Assembly (NCBI RefSeq): GCF_003149185.1
Contig: NZ_QGDO01000007.1
Coordinates: forward strand, 124,001 to 188,000
From: Sediminitomix flava
GTDB taxonomy: Bacteria; Bacteroidota; Bacteroidia; Cytophagales; Flammeovirgaceae
Length of the DNA stretch: 64,000 nucleotides
Direction: 5' to 3'
Within the stretch, counting starts at the first letter, position 1; each line of letters begins with the position of its first letter. Both the position numbers and the translations under genes were made by a program. The notes under the pieces were generated by a model. The model was not told where the DNA came from. It saw only the letters and a list, made by a program, of their open reading frames with translations, and did no database searches. Below are positions 37,012 to 46,046 of this stretch, one piece after another.

Positions 37012-37368
37012 AAGTATTGTTGATAATTGATTGAATATTGATAATTACAATACAACAATTGGATAAAAACGACAGAACACTATTAAAGATTAAAAAAGTA
37101 CTTTGCACCTATACCCAATCTATTTCTAGACAATCTAGTTAAATAATTGCACTTTTCGTAGATTATTTAAATAAAGATTAATGAATAGTTTATCATATAT
37201 CACCTATTTACTCACTAAAAATGCTTAGTAACAGTGACTTATTTTCTTTTTTAAATTATCTACCAACAGGATAAATGTATTAAGATTATCGATATAAATT
37301 ATAGATAATGAGGAAATAATATAGAATATATTAGATCATTGTCATTTTATTTGAAGTACACTCTTAAT
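37012..37368. other. AT-rich intergenic region, nothing recognised
   Basis: About 357 bases between the desaturase start and module H. This stretch must contain the desaturase promoter. I see no module, hairpin or ORF I can support. Confidence 0.5.
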
Positions 37369-37430
37369 GATTTCGTGTAAATGCTTGACTTTTTTGTGCA
37401 AATGATTTCTTGCTTGAATCAAGACTTTTG
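37369..37430 (+). promoter_or_regulatory. Promoter module H (TGYAA class), upstream of a 2-oxo-acid decarboxylase
   Basis: Repeat 1 GATTTCGTGTAA (37369-37380), repeat 2 TTTTTTGTGCAA (37390-37401), -7 octamer GACTTTTG (37423-37430). Spacings are 21 and 21 bp. The module overlaps the upstream extension of the open frame, which shows that the early ATG at 37381 is not the start. Confidence 0.82.
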
Positions 37431-37467
37431 TGACACAATTATCAAAACAAGAAATTTAAAAAACACA

Positions 37468-39123
37468 ATGATGAAAAAGAAATTGACTGTTGCCGCATAT
37501 TTGGTAGATAGATTAAGAGCTTTAGGTGTTACAGATTATTTTGGTGTACCTGGTGATTTTAACTTCAACATGATTACTGCTATTGAGGAAGACAAAGAAA
37601 CAAAATGGGTAGGATGTTGTAACGAATTAAACGCAGGATATGCTGCAGATGGATATGCAAGAATAAAAGGGATAGGAGCAGTTGTGACTACGATGGGAGT
37701 AGGTGAATTGTCTGCTGTAAATGCTGTAGCAGGTTCTTATGCCGAAAATGTTCCAGTCATAAAAATAGTTGGTACTCCTGCTTTATCTGTTCAAAATGCT
37801 AAAGTTCCTATTCATCATACTTTAGGCAATGGAGATTATGGTGTATATCAGCGAATGTATGCAGAAGTTACAGCAGCTAATGCTTTTATTACACAAGAAA
37901 ATGCAGTTGAAGAAATTGATAGGGTCATTGAAACAGTGATGACAAAAAAACTACCAGGCTATATAAACCTTCCTGCAGATGTTTGTTTGATGAAGATCGA
38001 AGCCCCAGAAGGAACTGCTTTTCATCATGAGTATGATAAAAATAATTTGAAAGATGCTGTTTCAGCTATTGCTAAACAAATTCAGCAAGCAGAAAACCCG
38101 GTGATTGTAGCTGATTATAAAGTCTTGAGATTTGGATTAAAAGAACAACTTCAAGCTTTCATTGAACAATCAAATCTACCAGCTACCACCTTGGTTATGG
38201 GTAAAGGAGCAATTGATGAAAAGCATCCTAACTTTATTGGTACTTATAATGGTGAATTGATAAATCCTGATACTAAAAATATTGTAGAATCCTCTGATCT
38301 TATTATTGCGATAGGTTGTTTATTAAATGATACAAATAGTGCAGCGTTCTCAGTTAAAAGAGATAAAAGTAAAACAATTAATATTCAAGACGATTTTACA
38401 GAGGTATTTAGGGCTAGATACGAAAATGTACCAATGGCTGACTTACTTGTCGAGCTGACGAATAGTGTCACTAAATCGACAAGAGAATTGCCTGTCGTTG
38501 TTAATAAACAAGCAGATTTTTTCCCGAAGGGAACAGACCCAATGACCTATGATTATTTGCTTCAACAATTGGAAGGAACATTTGAAGCTGGCGATACTAT
38601 TATGGTGGAAACGGGTACTGTCATGATGGGGGCTTCAAGTTGGAAGTTGCCTTCAAATGTAGAATTTCATAATCAAGGTTTATGGATGTCTATAGGTTAC
38701 GCAACTCCTGCAACCTTGGGGGCAGGAATGGCAGCACCTAATAATCGTCTATTCTTGATTACGGGAGAGGGTTCTCATCAACTGACAGCTCAAGAAATCT
38801 CAAATATGTACAGAAATGGATTGAAACCGATCATCATTGTCATTGATAATAAAGGCTATACAATTGAACGTTATCTGTGTGATGATCCTTTTGATGCTTT
38901 CAATGAGATTGCATGCTGGAATTATGAAATGTTACCTGAAGCTATGGGTATTGATGATGCTTATGTCAGAAATGTATATACAGTGGAAGAATTTGACACA
39001 GCTTTAAAACAAGCCGTTAAATCAGACAGATTTAGCTATATCACTGTTCAGATTGAAGAAATGGATGCTCCGAACGTAATGAAAGTTATTCGTTCTAAAC
39101 GTGAGCAAGTGTATAATCACTAA
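37468..39123 (+). CDS. ThDP-dependent 2-oxo-acid decarboxylase (pyruvate/indolepyruvate decarboxylase family)
   Basis: A 551-residue enzyme starting at ATG 37468. It has catalytic Glu53 in CCNELNAGYAADGYAR, the HH pair H116-H117 in VPIHHTLG diagnostic of 2-oxo-acid decarboxylases, and a ThDP site GEGSHQLTAQEI ... IDNKGYTIER. It converts a 2-oxo acid to an aldehyde and CO2 in the cytosol. Aromatic or branched substrates are as likely as pyruvate. Single gene under module H with a strong terminator. It could dispose of 2-oxo acids formed from amino acids released by the amidases. This is inference. Confidence 0.9.
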   Translation: MMKKKLTVAAYLVDRLRALGVTDYFGVPGDFNFNMITAIEEDKETKWVGCCNELNAGYAADGYARIKGIGAVVTTMGVGELSAVNAVAGSYAENVPVIKIVGTPALSVQNAKVPIHHTLGNGDYGVYQRMYAEVTAANAFITQENAVEEIDRVIETVMTKKLPGYINLPADVCLMKIEAPEGTAFHHEYDKNNLKDAVSAIAKQIQQAENPVIVADYKVLRFGLKEQLQAFIEQSNLPATTLVMGKGAIDEKHPNFIGTYNGELINPDTKNIVESSDLIIAIGCLLNDTNSAAFSVKRDKSKTINIQDDFTEVFRARYENVPMADLLVELTNSVTKSTRELPVVVNKQADFFPKGTDPMTYDYLLQQLEGTFEAGDTIMVETGTVMMGASSWKLPSNVEFHNQGLWMSIGYATPATLGAGMAAPNNRLFLITGEGSHQLTAQEISNMYRNGLKPIIIVIDNKGYTIERYLCDDPFDAFNEIACWNYEMLPEAMGIDDAYVRNVYTVEEFDTALKQAVKSDRFSYITVQIEEMDAPNVMKVIRSKREQVYNH

Positions 39124-39226
39124 TTTTTAGATAGTTTATAAAGAAAAAGTTCTGAAAGACTGTCTCTCAAAGAATTGAATAGAGGAATCTTGTTTCTTTA
39201 GATAAAGAGACTTCTAATTCTCATTG

Positions 39227-39271
39227 AACCTGTATTTATAGTATTCAGATACTATGAAATACAGGTTTTTT
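39227..39271 (+). terminator. Terminator of the decarboxylase gene
   Basis: A long stem of about 18 bp with one bulge (39227-39244 with 39249-39267), loop TCAG, then six Ts. Confidence 0.88.
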
Positions 39272-39338
39272 GTTTTAATAGATTATAAATCCCCAAAAAT
39301 CAATTTATAATGCTTTAAGTATAATTCTTCACCTTAAC

Positions 39339-39400
39339 GATTTTATGTAAACGCCTGCTATAAACGTGCAAATGATTTCTTTTTCAATACTGCACCTTTG
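39339..39400 (+). promoter_or_regulatory. Promoter module I (TGYAA class), upstream of the AcnX operon
   Basis: Repeat 1 GATTTTATGTAA (39339-39350), repeat 2 ATAAACGTGCAA (39360-39371), -7 octamer CACCTTTG (39393-39400) then TATCGTCAG. Spacings are 21 and 21 bp. The leader to ATG 39515 is about 110 nt. Confidence 0.82.
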
Positions 39401-39514
39401 TATCGTCAGTTTAGGAAAGGGCTTTAAAAGAGATTGGTTTCTAGGGAATTAAAATCTTACAATGATTTCAAAGCTCCTCTCTTCAGACAATTGAAAAACC
39501 AAAAAGATATAAAG

Positions 39515-40714
39515 ATGTACGTTAGTAATTACAAAAGATCGAAAATCGTTTTAGATGAAAAACAACAGGCTATTCTAGATGGGAGTGAAGGATCAATAGT
39601 TGCAAAAGCAATGAAGACCATGGTTGATATTGGAGAATCTCTTGGTGCTGAGAAAATGGTACCAATTTCTTTCTCACACATTACAGGTTCTTTTGCCATG
39701 TCTTCTTTCCACGGTTATTATGAACTTCTTGATCAGTTAGTGGATGCTGGCGCTAAAGTGAAAGTACCAACCACTTGTAATCCTTACCCTGGTAGAGAGT
39801 TCTCGTTTATCAATAGAAAATTTTACAGACCTCAGATTCACCACATTGAATGTTTTAAGAAGCTAGGTATTATTCAGAACTGGTCTTGTGTTGCGTATTA
39901 TGAAGATAACGTTCCGAAGCTAGGTGACATTGGAGGATGTGGAGAATCTTCGGTAGTAGTTTATATGAACTCAATGCTTGGTGCAAGAACAAATATTTGG
40001 GGAGTACTAACCGACTTTTATCAAGCGATTTGTGGATATACACCTTATTTTGGTTTGCTGATAGATGAAAATAGATATGGTAAAATTGTATTTGATATAA
40101 GTGAATTAGAAAATCCTGACCCAGATGCTTTAGGTTTGTTTGTTGGTAAGACTGCCGTAGATAAAATACCTGTTATTACGCATTATCCTTTCAATAAGTA
40201 TCAAATGAAGCATTTGCTTTCAGCAACAAACTCTTCAGGAGCTTGTCGAATGGTACACGTAGAAGGAGTTACTCCAGAAGCGCCAGACGTAAAAACAGCA
40301 TTAGGCGGTAAAGAACCTGAAAAAGTAATTAAAGTAACCCAAGCCGACTTAGATGAAATGAGAGCAACTAAGGAGGTACAAAAAGATACTGATGTTATTG
40401 TATTTGGTTGTCCTCAGCTGACTTGTAAAGAAGTTTTGGATTTAGCTCCTCAGTTTACGGGTAAATTTGTAAGCAAAAGAGTGTTGATGAGTATTTCTCC
40501 ATTGGAGCTAGAACGTTTGAAAAAATTCCCAGAATATACAGACTTACAATTGGCAGGAGTGGAGTTTGTACCAGCATGCCCATTAACCTATTTGACGATT
40601 AGAGAAAAAGGATTGAAGAATGTCTTGACGGATAGTGGTAAACTTCATTACTATTTGAAAGGTGCACAATTTGGTTCTACACATGACCTAATGAAAGAGG
40701 CAGGTGTCGCATAA
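39515..40714 (+). CDS. Aconitase X catalytic (large) subunit
   Basis: A 399-residue AcnX (DUF521) protein. The family hallmark GCGESSVVVYMNSMLGARTN lies at about 141-160. Candidate iron-sulfur ligands are C88 (TTCNPYP), C142, C299 (FGCPQLTC) and C355 (PACPLT). Characterised bacterial AcnX proteins dehydrate cis-3-hydroxy-L-proline, and archaeal ones mevalonate 5-phosphate. Hydroxyproline breakdown is the more likely class here, but residues deciding it cannot be checked by eye. I use ATG 39515. The TTG at 39434 adds an unlikely leader. The small subunit follows after 57 bp. Confidence 0.88.
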   Translation: MYVSNYKRSKIVLDEKQQAILDGSEGSIVAKAMKTMVDIGESLGAEKMVPISFSHITGSFAMSSFHGYYELLDQLVDAGAKVKVPTTCNPYPGREFSFINRKFYRPQIHHIECFKKLGIIQNWSCVAYYEDNVPKLGDIGGCGESSVVVYMNSMLGARTNIWGVLTDFYQAICGYTPYFGLLIDENRYGKIVFDISELENPDPDALGLFVGKTAVDKIPVITHYPFNKYQMKHLLSATNSSGACRMVHVEGVTPEAPDVKTALGGKEPEKVIKVTQADLDEMRATKEVQKDTDVIVFGCPQLTCKEVLDLAPQFTGKFVSKRVLMSISPLELERLKKFPEYTDLQLAGVEFVPACPLTYLTIREKGLKNVLTDSGKLHYYLKGAQFGSTHDLMKEAGVA

Positions 40715-40771
40715 TCTTAATGAATTAATCAAAAACAATTATTAAAATAAACTACAAAAAACTATACTAAT

Positions 40772-41230
40772 ATGTCAAACAATACAGAAGTAATCGGAAA
40801 AGGTGGAGTATTAATAGAAGGTGCAATAGAGGCTCCAATCCTAATTTCAAAACAAGGTTTTAATGGTGTTGCTGCTTGGACAAAAGAAGAAAATTTTAAA
40901 GATGGACATGAAGCGGTTTGCTATGATTGGCAACATGAGTGGAATGGTGTTGATCTGAAAGGTAAAATCATCGCTTTCCCTACAGAGGTTGGTTCTACCC
41001 ATGCGCCGCTTCCTTACATTGATCTTGTAAAAGATAAAAATGGACCTGCAGGAATAATTGTGACAGTACCAGATCCGTTAGTAGCTATTGGTGTAATCAT
41101 ATCAAAAGAGTGGTACGGTCCGTCTATTCCTCTAATTGAGTTCCCTATCGATGAGTTGGAAAAACATGTGAAAAATGGAGATATCGTTCAGATTCAAGAA
41201 GACGGTACTATTTCCATTAAAAAGTCATAA
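40772..41230 (+). CDS. Aconitase X small (swivel-domain) subunit
   Basis: A 152-residue DUF126-type swivel domain. GVLIEGAIEAPILI at the start, GKIIAFPTEVGSTHA in the middle and GPAGIIVTVPDP followed by GPSIPLIEF match the AcnX small subunit. Separate large and small genes mark the two-subunit form of the enzyme. It is needed to close the active site over the substrate. Same operon as the large subunit. Confidence 0.87.
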   Translation: MSNNTEVIGKGGVLIEGAIEAPILISKQGFNGVAAWTKEENFKDGHEAVCYDWQHEWNGVDLKGKIIAFPTEVGSTHAPLPYIDLVKDKNGPAGIIVTVPDPLVAIGVIISKEWYGPSIPLIEFPIDELEKHVKNGDIVQIQEDGTISIKKS

Positions 41231-41350
41231 GTGTAATTGATGAGAGTGTAATACCCAAACTAACTATTACTTGTTGTTTTCATTATTGAAAATGAAATGA
41301 TATAACTTATCTACTATTCGTAGTTCGTGTTATTTACGTTTGTTCTCTTA

Positions 41351-41382
41351 AAAGCTTGATATTTTTATATCAAGCTTTTTTT
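41351..41382 (+). terminator. Terminator of the AcnX operon
   Basis: A perfect 12-bp stem AAAGCTTGATAT / ATATCAAGCTTT, loop TTTT, then Ts. The rest of the 316-bp gap to the AraC gene shows no promoter module. Confidence 0.9.
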
Positions 41383-41547
41383 GTTGATTTATGAGAAAAG
41401 TATTTCTCAGCCATCAGATGGTATCTATTGATTTATAATAGGAGAAGGTCAAGAAATACTAACTTCTTGAAACTTAATGTACTCTTTTTCTTTTCAAAGA
41501 ATATGTACAAGGATTATTAATCCTAATTCACGAAGACCCAAAGAACA

Positions 41548-42537
41548 ATGGAAAATACAGAGCCTTATAAGCTTTATGCAAATGTAGAAGAACCTCACAA
41601 AGCTTTTAAAAAACTAGCCGAAGAACAAAACGGGAGTTGGAATGGTGAAGAGTTACAGGTTCATAATGATCTATTTGATCTGAATCTTATTTCCTACCAT
41701 TATATGGATGGTTTATATGTTGAGTTTAGTAACATGGCTACAAGAGAACCTACATATCTAATACATGAGCCTCATGGAGATAAACACTTTATTATAATTC
41801 GTATTGGTTTTACAGGATCTTACGGTAAAAATCAGAATACTAGAAAGTTTAACCATGACGGTATCTTTATATATAATTCAAATCAGCAATTAGATATTGA
41901 GTATCCTGTTCAGTCGAATAATCATTGGATGATTATACGTTTTCCAATTACTGATTATCAAAAAATTGATAGAGACCCCTCTTTTAAACTGAAAAAGTTA
42001 TTTGAAGATAAAAGTCCATGGTTCCAATATTATTCTTTAGACCCAGAGATCGAAAGCTATGTTAAAGAGGTGCACACTATTTCGGAAAATATAAGCCGAA
42101 GAAGGATGGTCTTTTTTTCAAGGGCTATTGATATATTGGCAGCTTTAAAGGATAAGATGGAAACGGATGAAATTCATGTTCCTAAAGCCAATATTCATCC
42201 AGAAGACTTAAAATCAATGCTATTGATTAAAGATCAAATGCTTTTTGATTTTACTGTATTACCTAACCTAGATGATATTAGTAAAGAACACGGAATGAGT
42301 ATTTCCAAATTGAATCGTCTATTTAAATCTGTCTATAAATTACCTGTATTACAATTTTTCAATCAGCATAAATTGGAAGAGGCGCACAGACATATAAAAT
42401 ACTCCGATAAGAGTTTAACTGAAATTGCTTTTGATCTGGGATTTAGTAATCTAGGGCATATGAGTCGCTCTTTTAAGAGTTATTTTGGTTATAGTCCTTC
42501 TTATCTGAGAAGTTCTTTACAGCAGCAGAGTGCATAA
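41548..42537 (+). CDS. AraC-family transcriptional regulator (paralogue 2)
   Basis: A 329-residue regulator collinear with the one at 25,731. The C-terminal AraC/XylS domain (about 222-322) shows NLDDISKEHGMSISKLNRLFKS and MSRSFKSYFGYSPSYLR. The N-terminal domain shares LNGKW/QNGSW, the IGFTG turn and FIYNSNQ/FFYNSKQ with its paralogue, so both probably sense related ligands. It has no module upstream and is bounded by terminators, so it is expressed independently of the genes it may control. It stands next to AcnX and two divergent modules. Confidence 0.9.
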   Translation: MENTEPYKLYANVEEPHKAFKKLAEEQNGSWNGEELQVHNDLFDLNLISYHYMDGLYVEFSNMATREPTYLIHEPHGDKHFIIIRIGFTGSYGKNQNTRKFNHDGIFIYNSNQQLDIEYPVQSNNHWMIIRFPITDYQKIDRDPSFKLKKLFEDKSPWFQYYSLDPEIESYVKEVHTISENISRRRMVFFSRAIDILAALKDKMETDEIHVPKANIHPEDLKSMLLIKDQMLFDFTVLPNLDDISKEHGMSISKLNRLFKSVYKLPVLQFFNQHKLEEAHRHIKYSDKSLTEIAFDLGFSNLGHMSRSFKSYFGYSPSYLRSSLQQQSA

Positions 42538-42587
42538 ATTCTTTAAAATGAGAATGAATTGAAGAAAATAAGTGATTTAGACATGAA

Positions 42588-42624
42588 AAAAGCCTAGTAA
42601 AGACGATATCTCTACTAGGCTTTT
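42588..42624. terminator. Bidirectional terminator between convergent genes
   Basis: A 12-bp perfect stem AAAAGCCTAGTA / TACTAGGCTTTT with A- and T-tracts serves both the AraC gene and the minus-strand outer-membrane gene. Confidence 0.85.
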
Positions 42625-42645
42625 GAATAGCTATTTATCTATATC

Positions 42646-43470
42646 TTATTTCTTAGCTGTTGGGAACAAGAAAGTTACTGAACCTCTCATACCAAATCTA
42701 GCTTTCATATTTTCTGGAGCTACAAGATTAAATCTTGGACCTACAGCAAAACTAATTTTTTGATTCCCTAAACTTGTAATACCAGTTAAAGAAGGTGTTA
42801 ACCAAAGGTCAGCCGATTTTGATTCCCAGTCTTGCGTATATTCAATCATAGCTGAAACACCACCACCACTTGACCAGTTATGTGCTACAAAGGGTTGAAT
42901 ATATAATTGACTAATATCAGAACGTTCTGAATTACCTGCTACACTCCAAATTTGATTAATCAAAGCACCGTAAGTAAGTGTTTTACTTTGTTTTAAGGCT
43001 ACAGCCGTAGGACCAACACCAAATTTTTGAGCTCCTAGCATATTATTGGAAGCTGTTGGTATCGAAAATGCAGGACCAACACCCCAAATAAATCCATTTT
43101 TCATCTTTGAAGGACTAAAGAATCCACTCAATACAATATCTCCTAAACCTGCTTCTGTATTTCCTGCTCCTGTCACATTGTGTTGAGAGACAATTGGAAT
43201 AATAGCACGAGTAATTAAATTAATATCATCAGATATCTTAGCAGGGATAACGGGCTGCATCTGTAACTGATATCTACTACCATTATGTTCTCCAATACCA
43301 AAATCCATGTATTGCATCATGGGAACACTGATAAGGTTCGAAACGGGGTTAGCTAATTTCTGAGCAAGTTCTGCTTTTGAGTGTTCATCACCATCTTGGG
43401 CAAAACCAAAATTAAATGAGAAGGCTGAAATAATTAAACCTAGAGAAATACTTTTTAAAAGTTTGTTCAT
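42646..43470 (-). CDS. Outer-membrane beta-barrel protein (phenol-degradation MetA-like)
   Basis: A 274-residue exported protein (signal peptide 1-24, cut at GFAQ) with alternating strands and a barrel-like C-terminus. GLGDIVLSGFFSP and GVGPAFSIPTASNN resemble the Phenol_MetA_deg / transporter group of outer-membrane proteins, thought to admit small hydrophobic compounds. It is read leftward from module J, back to back with module K of the TRIC gene, so both are probably switched together. Confidence 0.72.
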   Translation of the reverse strand: MNKLLKSISLGLIISAFSFNFGFAQDGDEHSKAELAQKLANPVSNLISVPMMQYMDFGIGEHNGSRYQLQMQPVIPAKISDDINLITRAIIPIVSQHNVTGAGNTEAGLGDIVLSGFFSPSKMKNGFIWGVGPAFSIPTASNNMLGAQKFGVGPTAVALKQSKTLTYGALINQIWSVAGNSERSDISQLYIQPFVAHNWSSGGGVSAMIEYTQDWESKSADLWLTPSLTGITSLGNQKISFAVGPRFNLVAPENMKARFGMRGSVTFLFPTAKK

Positions 43471-43553
43471 TATCGTTTTGTTGTTGTTTTGAATATTTTT
43501 TTGTCAATCTTTCAGAAGTAGTTAGTTTGGTTCCTTTCTGATAAATGACAATG

Positions 43554-43615
43554 CAAAGGTGCAGTATTGAAAAAGGAATCATAGTCACAATCTGAGTAAG
43601 TATTTACATAAAATC
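43554..43615 (-). promoter_or_regulatory. Promoter module J (TGYAA class), for the outer-membrane barrel gene
   Basis: On the minus strand: repeat 1 GATTTTATGTAA (43604-43615), repeat 2 CAGATTGTGACT (43583-43594, degenerate), -7 octamer CACCTTTG (43554-43561) then CATTGTCA. Spacings are 21 and 21 bp. Confidence 0.78.
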
Positions 43616-43762
43616 GTCAAATTAGTGATTTATAAAATGCAGTTGATAGCTAGTTACTTGCTAGACTCTATATAGGTGCAGATTATTCTTTTAAATAGTT
43701 TCTAAATTTTGTTTTCCAATTTTTTCTACCATAAATGAGAAGTGTTTGCAAGAACATTTGAC

Positions 43763-43824
43763 GATTTTATGCAAGTGCAAAATTGAATTATGCAAATCGA
43801 TAAAATCCAAGATGGAGATATTTG
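43763..43824 (+). promoter_or_regulatory. Promoter module K (TGYAA class), upstream of a TRIC protein
   Basis: Repeat 1 GATTTTATGCAA (43763-43774), repeat 2 TGAATTATGCAA (43784-43795), -7 octamer GATATTTG (43817-43824). Spacings are 21 and 21 bp. The gene starts 42 bp later. Modules J and K diverge from a 147-bp centre. Confidence 0.82.
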
Positions 43825-43865
43825 TCAGATCATATTAGACTTAACTTTAATCAAATAACTGACAA

Positions 43866-44519
43866 ATGAATTCTACAGAGTTTTACTATCTATTAGGTAT
43901 GATTGGTATTGTAGCCTTTGCGGTTACTGCAGTTTTAGCTGTCATCCCAAAAGGAATAGATCTCTTTGGCGCTTGTGTAATGGGCATTATTACGGCAGTA
44001 GGAGGAGGAACGATTAGAGATATGATATTGGATGTTCCTGTTTTTTGGTCTCAAGATCTCAATTACATTTGGGTATCACTCTTTGCAAGTATCATCGCTT
44101 TTTATGGATATCGATTAATGAACAAGAGGCATATCTATCAGTTGATGCTTTACCTTGATGGCTTAGGAGTTGCCATGTTTATTGTTCAAGGAGCTGATAA
44201 AGCAATCGCTTTAGATTTTGGGATGCCAGTAGGGCCCGTAATCTTAGGTTTAACTACAGCAATTGGTGGTGGCTTAATTAGAGATGTTTTAGCAGGTACC
44301 TCTACTTTACTTATGAAAAAAGATTTATATGCAGTACCACTCACGATAGGAGCAGTTTTATATATGATTTTGCTAAACGAATATCCTGATTATTCAAATA
44401 TTATTGGGGTTGGATGCGCCACTTTTACCTTCATTTTAAGAGCAATTGCAATATATAGGGAGATGAAGGTTCCTAATTGGATGATGTTAAAAGCATATGC
44501 AAATGATCAAATGAAATAA
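43866..44519 (+). CDS. TRIC/UPF0126 membrane channel or glycine transporter
   Basis: A 217-residue protein with seven membrane helices in two repeats, each carrying the family's glycine-rich motif: GGGTIRDMIL (about 43-52) and GGGLIRDVLAG (about 136-146). Bacterial members (YadS/YicG type) conduct cations or transport glycine. A second member in the window (58,268) shares the plan. Import of an amino acid would fit the amidase theme. Expressed from module K, perhaps with the porin and deacylase downstream, as no terminator is evident. Confidence 0.87.
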   Translation: MNSTEFYYLLGMIGIVAFAVTAVLAVIPKGIDLFGACVMGIITAVGGGTIRDMILDVPVFWSQDLNYIWVSLFASIIAFYGYRLMNKRHIYQLMLYLDGLGVAMFIVQGADKAIALDFGMPVGPVILGLTTAIGGGLIRDVLAGTSTLLMKKDLYAVPLTIGAVLYMILLNEYPDYSNIIGVGCATFTFILRAIAIYREMKVPNWMMLKAYANDQMK

Positions 44520-44765
44520 AACTAATAAACTTACTTACTGATTCTCAATGTCTGCATATAACATTGAATATTTAAAGATGATAACTAGCTGAATTCTCTA
44601 TTTTTTACACTTCTTTCCTCTATTATTCAGATTGTGAATTAAACATTTAAAAGTTAAATTGCTTTAGCAGAAGAATAAGCCAAAACGCTATTTCATTGCT
44701 ATAAATAAGTGATTTAATCACTTTACTATCACAATCTGAACCCTAACATAACCCAAGCTCATAAC

Positions 44766-46016
44766 ATGAAATTCGCGATTTCACTACTTATCGCATTACT
44801 ACTTTTTGTGACATTTCAAGGAGTAGCTCAAAATGACGCTGATACACTAAAAGATTTTACCGGACCTGCAGCCGTAGGTAATCAGTTAATAAATGATTCA
44901 AGACCAAATAGAGCTACTCGATTTTGGTACGCTTTGGATAGTTTGGATAAAAAGAAAGAGCGATTTTATGAAAGAACGGGCTTTATTGCAGGAGTTGATT
45001 ACAATTCTCAAATTATGGCTGCGACCAATGTGATTGGGAATACGGTAGGAGCCAGTGGTGTTTTTCGTATTTACGGAAAATGGAATATGGTCAAACCTGG
45101 GACTAATCATGAAGGTGGTTTAATTTTTAAGGTGGAAAACAGACATCGCTATTCTGATAATGCCCTGCGAGAATATGGACCTTTAGATGTGGGCTATGCA
45201 GGTTTTATGCAATCAGTCTACAATAACCAAAGTTGGCGGGTTACGAACTTATATTGGAGACAAGTTTTAGGTGGTCAAGATAAAGTCGTCATCTATGCTG
45301 GTTTTGTAGATATTACTGACTGGACAGATGTATATGTTGTAGCAAGTCCGTGGCAAAGTTTTAATAATTTGGTTTTTGCGACGGGTTCGGGAGCTTTAGG
45401 TGGAGGTTATCCCGATGGTTCTTTTGGGGTGATGGTTAATGCTTGGCTTACAGAACAATTCTATGCAACAGCAAGTATAGTTGATACCAATGGTGATCCG
45501 ACTGAATTTTGGAAAGGATTTGAAAGTTTTTTTGGTGATTTTGAAACGGTAAAAACACTTGAAGTGGGTTATACACCTAATGGACTCAGTTCTGCTTTTT
45601 TCAAAAATGCACACATTACATTTTGGCAAGTGGATAAACGAGCTGAGGGAGGAACACCCAATGGATGGGGAATTATTGGCTCATGGAGTTGGCTATACGG
45701 AAAATATCTTCCATTTGTACGCTTCGGTTGGGCAGATGATGGGCTGTCTTTTTATGATTATTCAATTAGTGCTGGTTTTGCTTACAATATCATTGGGGCG
45801 AGTAATCTTGGTGTTGGTATAAACTTGAATAAACCAAACTCATCAACATTTGGTCTTGACTTAGATACTCAATATTCGGGCGAGTTTTTCTACAAATGGC
45901 AAGCAACGCATCATTCCGAGCTTACTCCAAATCTACAGCTTATTGGAAACCCTGCCTTTAATACCAATGATAATTTTTCAGTTGTTTTTGGCCTAAGAGC
46001 TAGGGTATTCCTGTAG
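44766..46016 (+). CDS. OprB-like outer-membrane porin
   Basis: A 416-residue protein with a signal peptide (1-21, cut at GVAQ) and a beta-barrel pattern ending in an aromatic/hydrophobic strand (FGLRARVFL). Stretches such as GGYPDGSFGVMVN and FYATASIVDTNGDPTEFW resemble carbohydrate-selective OprB porins. Substrate is not given by the sequence. It starts 246 bp after the TRIC gene with no module of its own and is followed after 30 bp by the deacylase, so the pair is an uptake-plus-cleavage unit. Confidence 0.72.
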   Translation: MKFAISLLIALLLFVTFQGVAQNDADTLKDFTGPAAVGNQLINDSRPNRATRFWYALDSLDKKKERFYERTGFIAGVDYNSQIMAATNVIGNTVGASGVFRIYGKWNMVKPGTNHEGGLIFKVENRHRYSDNALREYGPLDVGYAGFMQSVYNNQSWRVTNLYWRQVLGGQDKVVIYAGFVDITDWTDVYVVASPWQSFNNLVFATGSGALGGGYPDGSFGVMVNAWLTEQFYATASIVDTNGDPTEFWKGFESFFGDFETVKTLEVGYTPNGLSSAFFKNAHITFWQVDKRAEGGTPNGWGIIGSWSWLYGKYLPFVRFGWADDGLSFYDYSISAGFAYNIIGASNLGVGINLNKPNSSTFGLDLDTQYSGEFFYKWQATHHSELTPNLQLIGNPAFNTNDNFSVVFGLRARVFL

Positions 46017-46046
46017 GAAACCTAAAGATAAACACACTTGTTAACA

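Noticed and set aside
37381-37467. Upstream ATG extension of the decarboxylase gene (29 extra codons)
   Set aside because: It overlaps repeat 2 and the -7 box of module H, and the conserved protein starts at the ATG pair at 37468.
39434-39514. TTG start for the AcnX large subunit
   Set aside because: It adds 27 residues that precede the conserved protein. ATG 39515 gives the normal family length.
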